A model generated the notes under the pieces. That model made no database searches and had not been told where the DNA came from. It saw only the letters and a list, made by a program, of their open reading frames with translations. DNA of 64,000 nt from Augochlora pura (lineage: Eukaryota; Arthropoda; Insecta; Hymenoptera; Halictidae). Position numbers and translations under genes: made by a program. Below are positions 56,926-64,000 of the stretch, in pieces. The stretch is taken from positions 7,688,001 to 7,752,000 of the forward strand of contig NC_135773.1 in assembly GCF_028453695.1 (NCBI RefSeq). Reading direction: 5' to 3'. Position 1 is the first letter of the stretch, and each line of letters opens with the position of its first letter.

Positions 56926-57676
56926 AACATCCTTGAAAGTCACGCACAGAGTTCCCGATAAAGAGATCGACGTTTTAAAATGTTTACACGCCCGCTATCA
57001 ATTATAAATTACACGGGGACAATATATACATCGCGCAACGACATATGCTATGGTACAGCCGTATATACCGTGCTCATCTGAATCATTTATCTTGTTAAAT
57101 TAATTGAGTCCATTAGTCCGGCACTTGTACCATAACCGTATAGTGTCGGTAGGCAGTTATATTATCATCGTATCGATATCATGGCAAATGTATACGCAAG
57201 AGTAAACTCTCCCTCCATGTTTTGTTCAACGGTTTCAGTTCGTAATTCGTGCACGAATTAGTTTTATCCGTCGCGGGGGGTTGATTTTGTTCGCGCGCGT
57301 TCGTTCAATATTTTCCGCGACGCGGCCGGATCGCTGATGAAAATAACAAATTATATATACGTACCGGCGCGGTGTAATAAAAGTTTTAAGCGCGGTCCGA
57401 AAATAACAATTAGTACGATGCGCTCGCGCGCGCGCGCGCGGGACGACGATGGCCGAGCATATTTGAATGTGTGCAGGCGAATGTTGTATCTCGCGCGGCG
57501 CCGGACGGCCATTTTCACCGTGAAATTAATTTTGATCGACGAACATGACGCTGCCGCTGCTAACTAACGCGATCGAATTCTGGAAAACGCTTAGAATGTA
57601 CTGCGATGACGGGGATAATGCGTCGGAATGATTGTAGCGCGTTTCTTGATATTCTCATGCTGGTACGTACGATAAT
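56926..57676. other. Unique sequence, no gene seen
   Basis: A CG tract lies at 57425-57440. A 76-codon frame at 57337-57567 lacks a domain. Confidence 0.5.
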
Positions 57677-57850
57677 GTAATTAATATTGCACGGTAATAG
57701 AAATGATATTCTATGGTATTATAATTAATATTGTACTATAATATAGTTAATATAGTTAATACTATAATATAGTTGATATTATACAATAATATAATTAATA
57801 TTGTACAGTAATTTAATTAATATAATTTTATATAATATAATTAATGTACT
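57677..57850. repeat. Degenerate AT-rich repeat (ATAATTAATATTGTAC)
   Basis: Strings such as ATAATTAATATTGTAC and TATAATATAGTTAATA recur about six times at irregular 20-40 bp spacing. Confidence 0.7.
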
Positions 57851-58289
57851 TATAATATCGTACATATTTACGTGACTTTTTAGCAAGTTATAATATTGGC
57901 GAAAGTTACAAAAATAGTGAGATTATATTAATAGTAAAATATCCAGGATTATATTGCAATTTTTATCCACTCAGAAAAATGGTAAACTAGCTGTTTCATT
58001 TAAGTTTTTTACAATATTAAATGGTAATTGCTTTGAGCTTGTATAAGTTGCCTCACATACCTTCTCGTTTTACGAACAATGTTTTTACATCTAGTCTGCA
58101 CATACCTGAAACAACAAATAATACAAATGTTAGCCTCATTAACTAATAAAAGAGAACTAGAATACAGTGATTGACAATTTTCCATGACTAAATATATTGT
58201 TATTTAGTATGGATTTAACTTTTTATTGATAAGTAAACTATTTAGTATATCAGAGATGATTATGGTGTATTTGTATGACTATCCTACTA
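57851..58289. other. AT-rich unique sequence
   Basis: Contains the candidate ratchet site at 58095-58132. No gene recognised. Confidence 0.5.
58095..58132 (-). promoter_or_regulatory. Candidate recursive splice site (minus strand)
   Basis: The minus strand reads TATTATTTGTTGTTTCAG followed at once by GTATGTGCAG. TTTCAG is a good acceptor and GTATGT an acceptable donor, directly juxtaposed between 58106 and 58105. It has the same orientation as the site at 20680-20720. No exons are seen; inference only. Confidence 0.25.
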
Positions 58290-58488
58290 GAAGAGTTATG
58301 TCAAAATTATTTCACATGACCTGAAAAATCTAATGCAAACCTACCAACAATTAAAATAATTTTTACTGTGTTTTATTCTTTTAATTTTTATCCTAATTGA
58401 AAAGTTATCGCACATGACCTGTCACTCTATTACAAACGTGCCAACAATTAATAATTTTTACTCCTTATTTTTTCAATTTTTAATCTTC
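58290..58488. repeat. Diverged direct duplication, about 100-bp period
   Basis: Both copies contain AGTTATSKCA, then CACATGACCTG, then CCAACAATTAA and AATAATTTTTACT. Confidence 0.75.
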
Positions 58489-58805
58489 TTATATTCTATA
58501 TAAATTCCGAATTCTTTAATTATTTTTCTTAAGTCACTCCATAGCAACTTTTATCATTCGACTTCGACGATAAATTCATCCCTTCTGTCAATTGTCCAAC
58601 ACTCGAGCCTAAACTATCCATCACTCTATACGCTACCCGAGACTTCATCCGCGCGACTTGGAACGTCCGAGGAGCTTCAGCTTCCTCATTGGTGGACACG
58701 AGATTTATTCAGACACCGTATCCGAAGCGCCTCGTCCAATATACTCGCGCTAATCCGTCGGGAGAGAAAAAGATAGAAAATAAAAAAGAGACAGATAGAG
58801 ATAGA
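58489..58805. other. Unique sequence ending in GA/GATA repeat
   Basis: No gene recognised. The last 45 bp are an imperfect GATA and GA microsatellite into which the next element inserted. Confidence 0.5.
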
Positions 58806-58954
58806 TACAGTCAGTCCCATAAGTATTCGCACCCCCATTGCTTATAAGAGAAATTTGTTGAAATCAAGGGACGTGTGGAAGATTTTGCAATGAACTTTTT
58901 ATTATGAATGAACTTATATATTATACTTCCATAATACTTATGGGACTGACTGTA
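58806..58954. mobile_element. 149-bp Tc1/mariner-type MITE
   Basis: Flanked by TA and ending in perfect inverted repeats, CAGTCAGTCCCATAAGTATT on each side: 22 bp including the TA. The interior is AT-rich without a reading frame. The flanking sequence on both sides is GATA microsatellite, so the insertion used a TA within GATA. Perfect ends suggest recent mobility. Confidence 0.88.
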
Positions 58955-58975
58955 GATAGATAGAGAGAAGAAAGA

Positions 58976-58980
<5 letters not shown>

Positions 58981-59016
<36 letters not shown>
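58981..59016. repeat. (GA)n microsatellite
   Basis: About 18 GA dinucleotides, continuing as GGGA. Confidence 0.97.
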
Positions 59017-59022
<6 letters not shown>

Positions 59023-59178
59023 AGCAAGAGATAGATAGAGTTTCGCATATAATCAAACTTTCGTCCCGGTCCGTTCCCTCCCCGAGCGACTACGTAACAC
59101 GGCGAAGGAAATTCTCTTCCATTTCGGAATAAGTTCCAATTATTGTAACTTATATATCACGGGCGCGTCGGCCGCGAA

Positions 59179-59180
<2 letters not shown>

Positions 59181-59221
<41 letters not shown>
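59181..59221. repeat. (CT)n microsatellite
   Basis: About 20 CT dinucleotides; opposite strand bias to the tract 160 bp upstream. Confidence 0.97.
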
Positions 59222-59225
<4 letters not shown>

Positions 59226-59301
59226 CACTCCGCCGAACGCCGCACAGTTAGGAGAGCGAGTAACAATGACTGTAATTATTATATCACTCCGTCGGATTTC
59301 C

Positions 59302-59341
59302 TTCGAACCCTTTCGCCGGCTAAGCGAACAAAGGGTTCAAA
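59302..59341. repeat. 40-bp hairpin of CCCTTTCGC/AAAGGG arms
   Basis: TTCGAACCCTTTCGC and GCGAACAAAGGGTTCAAA are inverted around CGGCTAA. The arms resemble the CCCTTTGC termini of the TTAA elements brought together with almost no interior. Confidence 0.6.
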
Positions 59342-59570
59342 TTGGCGGCCGTTCGGCAATTAGCCATTCCCTATTCTGCTCCCGCGATCACGGAATCAAC
59401 CGGGAACGGTAATTATATGACCGGGGGATAAGAGAATCGAGTTACGTGGAGCCGCTTTTCCTATCGCCGAGAAAAACTTTCTCGCTGTTGCTCGTCCGCG
59501 CTGGAATAGCCCAACTAGACCAAAAGTACCTGTTATCGCGGTGACAAGCTCTAGTTGCATTTCTCTTCTT

Positions 59571-60075
59571 TATTTCTTCTAAAACAATTTTTCTAATTTA
59601 CAGTATTTCAATTTTCTATGAGAAAGTTCACTTTATGCAAATAAAATCGAGTCTTCCGATGTATACACAATTTTAGCAAACTTTTAAACCTAAACTTTGA
59701 TCCTACGTACAGAAATTATTTTGTACCCTGGTATAACAATTTTTCGTGATATAACATAACCTGACATAACCTAAACTTTGATCCCACATACACGAACTAT
59801 TTTGTAACGAGGTATAGCATAACCTCGACTTAACCTAAACTTTGATCCTACGTACACGACCTATTTTGTAACGTGGTATAACATAACCTCGACATAACCT
59901 AAAATTTGATCCCACATACGCGAACTATTTTGTAACGTGGTATAACATAACCTTGACATAACCTAAACTTAGATCCCACATACACGACCTATTTTGTAAC
60001 GTGGTATAACATAACCTCGACATAACCTAAACAATTTCCATGGTGCCCCAGAGTCACCACCGGACTACGAAATTT
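59571..60075. mobile_element. Degenerate family B MITE with expanded interior
   Basis: Its left part, AAAACAATTTTTCTAATTTA, then CAGTATTTCAATTTTCTAT, matches family B interiors. Its right part, CATGGTGCCCCAGAGTCACC, matches family B right ends. The terminal CCCTTTGC motifs have decayed. The middle is a 64-bp array. Confidence 0.7.
59687..60033. repeat. 64-bp tandem array inside a family B MITE
   Basis: AACCTAAA starts at 59687, 59768, 59832, 59896, 59960 and 60024: spacing 81, then 64 four times. Units contain CTATTTTGTAACGTGGTATA and AACTTTGATCCCACATACAC, homologous to the 60-bp unit at 29973-30152. Confidence 0.95.
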
Positions 60076-60821
60076 TAATAAATGAAAAATATAAGAAATT
60101 TCCTCGAAGTCAAGAAACACATTTCCGCGTCAACAGAGAAGCGTTCCATATTAATGGAGGTTAAACCGGTCGCCACCGTGCCCATCACGTGCGGAGTCCG
60201 CAATCACACCCCCGGCCCGCTACACACGTTAATAGACACGAGGAGCTTAAACGGGCCCTCCCCGTTAACAATGTATTCCAATTCACCTATGCGATTACTT
60301 CCGCCGTAAGGCGTCGTAAAACGAAACGTAAAATAGAAGGGGGCCCGTATAGAAGGAGAGAGAGAGAGAGAGAGAGAGGGGGGACGTACGACCGATCTTC
60401 GTGAAACTTTCACGATCGGTGCTAGAGGAGGAGGGGGGACGAGGAGAGCCGGCCATCGATTGCACGCCGGGGCCGCACGGGGACGTTAACGCGGCGTCGT
60501 CATTCGTCCCCGTGCGGTGAAAACTTAACGTATCCCCCCCACCCCCACCCCAAGGCATCTTGAATAAGGCAACGTGTCGGTAACGCGGCCCGCCGAAAGA
60601 GCTCCCATCGATTTCTTTCGGGGCGTCGAAGGGAAACGGATCGGGAGCCGCCGAGCCGCCGACGGAAAACAATTTAGGGAAAGGAAACCAATTTGACGGA
60701 AATACATGGTCGAGAGGAGAGAGAGCTATATCCTCGGAGACGTGATAATGGCACCACGGGAGAAGAAATTTCTTCGCGTTTCCGCCTACCGAACTTTGGA
60801 ATCAGTATTTGATTCACGGTA
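60076..60821. other. GC-rich unique sequence with a GA tract
   Basis: A GA tract lies at 60356-60377 and a C-rich string at 60531-60552. Small frames lack domains. Confidence 0.5.
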
Positions 60822-60916
60822 TTAGGTTCGTTTTAATAAAATAAATCGACCTTAAACAATAAATATCGTCTATTACTTTCGCATTTAAAAAAAGGAGGGA
60901 ACTCATGGGACACCCT
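60822..60916. mobile_element. Short inverted-repeat MITE, second copy
   Basis: Ends TTAGGTTCGTTTTAA and GGGACACCCTAG. The interior AAATATCGTCTATTACTTTC, then GCATTTAAA and GGAGGGAACT aligns with 21466-21556. Its left terminus has decayed more than the right. Confidence 0.7.
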
Positions 60917-61851
60917 AGTATTTATCAGAAGAACCGGAAGAACTCGGTGTGCGGGATGAGCGAACGAAACGCGGCGCGGGCCGGGCAGCGATTCGGGGTA
61001 TCGGGTCAAAAGCGCGAAGTTAATGGGAAGATGGACAGGCAAACGTAATCAGGTCGGCGGGTTAATTCACGCGGGGGCCGCTCGATCCGTGCCTTTTGAG
61101 GCTCGATGGTAGACCGGGTTTTCGGCGCGGATAATCGGCGCGCTAATCTGGCGGTAAGCCAGACGCGATATCCCGGTTTTGCAGGTGCAACGGGGGCTCG
61201 CCGCACGGTGATCCAAGCCGGACTTAATCGGGACTTCGACCGGGTTAAGGCCCGAAATTCTGTCGCCCCGCTAATCGGCCTATAATTTTATGGCAGACGT
61301 TATCCCCCTACATTCCTCCGGATCCATTTTTCCCCCGCCCCTGTTTCGGGGCGCGATTTATGGAGCAGCGCGCGGGCGGCTCTGCCGAATGCCGGACACT
61401 TAACCGAATCTATATTTTAGTTTGCCCGGATAGCGTCGGCTGCGTCGAATGAAAATTTACAGCTTGCCCCGGGCCGTAATTGTTCCGGCGTACCGACACA
61501 GTTTTATATGGGGCCGCGACCGTCCGCCGACGCGTCGATTTTGAACGACGACTCGAGCTCGCAAGATCTCATCGACGAACGAGACTTCACTGACTTCGCT
61601 CGACTTTCGACTCATCGACAACAGGGTGGACGATGTTTATCGGCGGTTGTCGGTTTCGACGACCGAGTTATGTCATCGAGGCTGTGACAATGGACCAACA
61701 GGCCAATAGGCCGCGTTCGGGTTCGACGAAGATGCGACGCGCTTCCTGAAACGAGGATGTTTTTTCTAATTCGACGTCTGTCGTCGGCGATGATTTTTTT
61801 TAGCGACTAGGGTCTCGCGAGAATGAAGGACTGCGCATTCTGGAAGATACC
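60917..61851. other. Unique GC-rich sequence, possible regulatory DNA
   Basis: About 900 bp without tandem repeats, balanced in composition, with TAATCGG and TTAATCGGG strings. It is the longest repeat-free block near this end. Small frames lack domains. Confidence 0.45.
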
Positions 61852-62430
61852 TTAACCCTTCCAGTGCCAAACGACGATAATTTCAATCAATTTCCACCTC
61901 TATTTTTAATTAAAAATTACACTTAAATCGTCAGAGCAATTTCAATCAATTTTCACCTCTATTTTCGATTAAAAATTACACTTAAATCGTCAGAGAAATT
62001 TTAATCAAATTTCCACTAAAAATAATTAAAAAATAGTAACTCTCAGATACTGATGATAAAATAATTCTTGCACTTGTTAAACAATAAATTTCAATGCTAT
62101 TTCCGCCTCTACTTTCGACAAAAAAATAACACTTGAATCGTCAGGGACATTTCAATAAAATTTCCACTAAAAATAATTGAAAAATACTAAATCTTCGATA
62201 TTAACAATAAAATAATTCTTGCACTTATCAAGCGATTAACTGTTACAGATCTCCACCTCTATTTTCGATTACAAATAACGCTTAAACCATCAGAGACGTT
62301 TCAATAAAATTTCCACTAAAAATAATTTAAAAACACTGTTTTCTAACTAGTAACAGTAAAATAATTTTTACACTTGTTAAACGATAAATTTCTATAAACC
62401 ACCATCTCTACCTTCGATTTAAAAAGCAAT
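61852..62430. repeat. 150-bp period tandem repeat after a TTAACCC end
   Basis: TTAACCCTTCCAGTGCCAA at 61852 is followed by about 3.5 units. CAGAG or CAGGG marks fall at 61932, 61991, 62142 and 62291: one 59-bp step, then 151 and 149 bp. Units contain CCACCTCTATTTTCGATTA, TTACACTTAAATCGTCAGA and TTTCCACTAAAAATAATT. No right inverted terminus is seen. Confidence 0.85.
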
Positions 62431-64000
62431 CGTCCAAACCTACTTATACAAACTATTTCTTATTATCTAAATATCAATACATATCCAATTCAATATCATA
62501 TACAAATAATATTATATTTTATATTATATTTTGTATATCAAATTTAACTCTAAAAATTGCGATATATTTTTGGCATTCCCGCAAAACAACAACGGCGAAC
62601 ATTGCGTCACGAAGACAGTCAGAGAGAGAGAGAGAGAGGGAGGGAGCGTTGCCCCGCGCAACAACGATAGAATTCCATCGCTGCGAGATTCCGGAAGGCC
62701 GGCCACGCGAACATAAATTTACATAAACACCTGCAGTCTAATTACTCTATCAGTCTCGGTTAATCTCTGGAACAACTCTCGAAACACTCGATTCACGGCT
62801 AATGCCCGTAGCAGCCCGGCTACGGAATAGGGAATTCGATCGATCTCTCTCGGTGGAGGGGGGGAATGCAAGAGAGAGAGCGAGAGAGAGAGAGAGAGAG
62901 AGGGTGCAAGATATACAAATGACTCGGTACCGTCCTGGAAATCGGCCAACTGCGTTCGCCGCCGCAAGGATTGTGCCCAGTCTTCGACGTTTCATTTAAG
63001 TGTTCTCTTCCCCGAGTCCTTTCCTGCGTGCTCGAACCGTTCGAACAAGGTTTCGTATTCCCCCGGCCGCGCGGCTCGCGTTTTTCCTGGCCCCTCTGTC
63101 CCTCCGCCCCCGAAACCCCCTGCCCACCTCTCTGCCCTCTCTCCTTGCCCACCCTCCACCTCCCTGCCCGTCGTTCTTCTTTTACGTCCAGCCATTTACA
63201 TCGACGCCCGTGGAAGCTCTCGCTCGCTCGCTATTACTATCGGTGCGCAACGAGGTTAATCCCGCTTGTAAACGAACAAATAAATAAATAAATTCGCTGG
63301 CGATCGATGCAAGGAATACGACACCATGCCCCCCTGCGTCCGCGCCGCCGCCCCTCTGGCCGCGATACCGCCGCCCCGTTTCTAGTGGAACACGGTAGCC
63401 AAGGACGGGGGGGAGGGGGAGGGGGAAGGGGGGAGGAGGCGCGCGCCCTGTAAAATTAACGAGCGAAACAACGTGATCCGTTTCCGGGCTACAAATTTTC
63501 CTAGACGCAGGATTTTTCCTTGCGCCGCTCGAAAACTTTTCCTACGGACGAATTGAATTTACGACGGTATTAGACGGGCGTAACGCGCGTTAAAAGGAAC
63601 GACGACGCGGGGACTGCGCGAGCCCCCGGGGTACCTCTCGTGGACGAGGAGAACGTGACGCGGCGAGTCGAATAAAAAATTGTTTTCGAGATGTCGTTGA
63701 AAGTTTTAAGTTATCGGACTTTTCCAACAATGATGCGCCTCTTTCGTTTGTTTAACTGATTTTGACGGAATTTAACTTTCGTGGCGGTGGTGGGCTCGTT
63801 AAATTTTTACGCCGTGCATTTTGCGCTATTTTGGTTACGATGTTATATTGCTAACAATGTTAAATTGTTGAGTATTTTAAATTGTTCAAGGTATCATTGG
63901 TAAGATAATCATACAATTATACTGTTAATAATATTAGAAGACATGAGGGGCACAAGAAAATTGCTAAGAAAATAAAAGTTTAATATCCTATGTACATTTT
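62431..64000. other. Unique sequence with simple repeats to the window end
   Basis: GA tracts at 62619-62640 and 62870-62903, (AAAT)n near 63280-63292, and a G-rich tract at 63407-63440. Stop-poor frames at 62820-63291 on both strands lack domains. AT-rich after 63680. No gene recognised. Confidence 0.5.

Larger units (their letters stand above)
58955..59570. other. Unique sequence with GA and CT tracts
   Basis: GA tract at 58981-59016, CT tract at 59181-59221, and a short inverted repeat at 59302-59341. No gene recognised. Confidence 0.5.

Overview
This is a stretch of animal nuclear genome in which I recognise no protein-coding gene, tRNA or rRNA. The mosaic of CpG-rich unique blocks and AT-rich blocks, the dense (GA)n/(CT)n microsatellites, and the short DNA-transposon remnants (TTAA-flanked elements ending CCCTTTGC, ends reading GGTGTCCCGGAAAT, a short element with CAGTCAGTCCCATAAG termini) suggest a hymenopteran insect, most likely a bee. 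That assignment rests on recalled repeat types, not on a marker gene. The window is either an intergenic desert or part of a very long intron. Every long open frame is explained by stop-poor GC-rich sequence, by translated microsatellite (Ser-Leu or Arg-Glu runs), by translated minisatellite, or by reading through N gaps.

The main content is repeats built around TTAA-flanked, piggyBac-like non-autonomous elements (MITEs). Family A (6882-7119, 8800-9105, and a solo end at 28335) has an 18-bp imperfect palindrome exactly 19 bp inside the left end. Family B (CCCTTTGCACTCGA ends) is present at about nine loci: 14393, 22703, 27539, 27715, 29898, 42630, 45635, 48352 and 59571. Family C has two copies, at 19435 and 33515. 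A composite candidate spans 51332-52573, and possible single ends lie at 15160, 44030 and 61852. Many of these elements carry tandem arrays inside them or at their ends: 43-bp units at 6892, 45-bp at 14573, 60-bp at 29973, 64-bp at 59687, 92-bp at 45635 and 25-bp at 42849. At 20815-21436 a 620-bp array is made of the terminus-like motif itself. Transposon ends and local tandem amplification therefore go together throughout the window.

Other mobile remnants are a 378-bp inverted-repeat element inserted inside a 40-bp minisatellite (51647-52024), a foldback element (50179-50549), a 149-bp Tc1/mariner-type MITE with perfect 22-bp termini (58806-58954), two related 91-95 bp elements (21466 and 60822), isolated ends at 34874, 41022 and 56818, and an LTR-like tandem duplication (23646-24437).

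The rest is unique sequence with microsatellites, alternating CG tracts and G-rich tracts, including a run of 25 G near 54768. Some unique GC-rich blocks hold clustered TAATT-type motifs and may be regulatory DNA. Two minus-strand sites (20694/20693 and 58106/58105) have the acceptor-next-to-donor form of recursive splice sites, which would fit a long minus-strand intron; this is inference. Three assembly gaps (6070-6169, 10914-11413, 30848-30947) each abut a low-complexity array.
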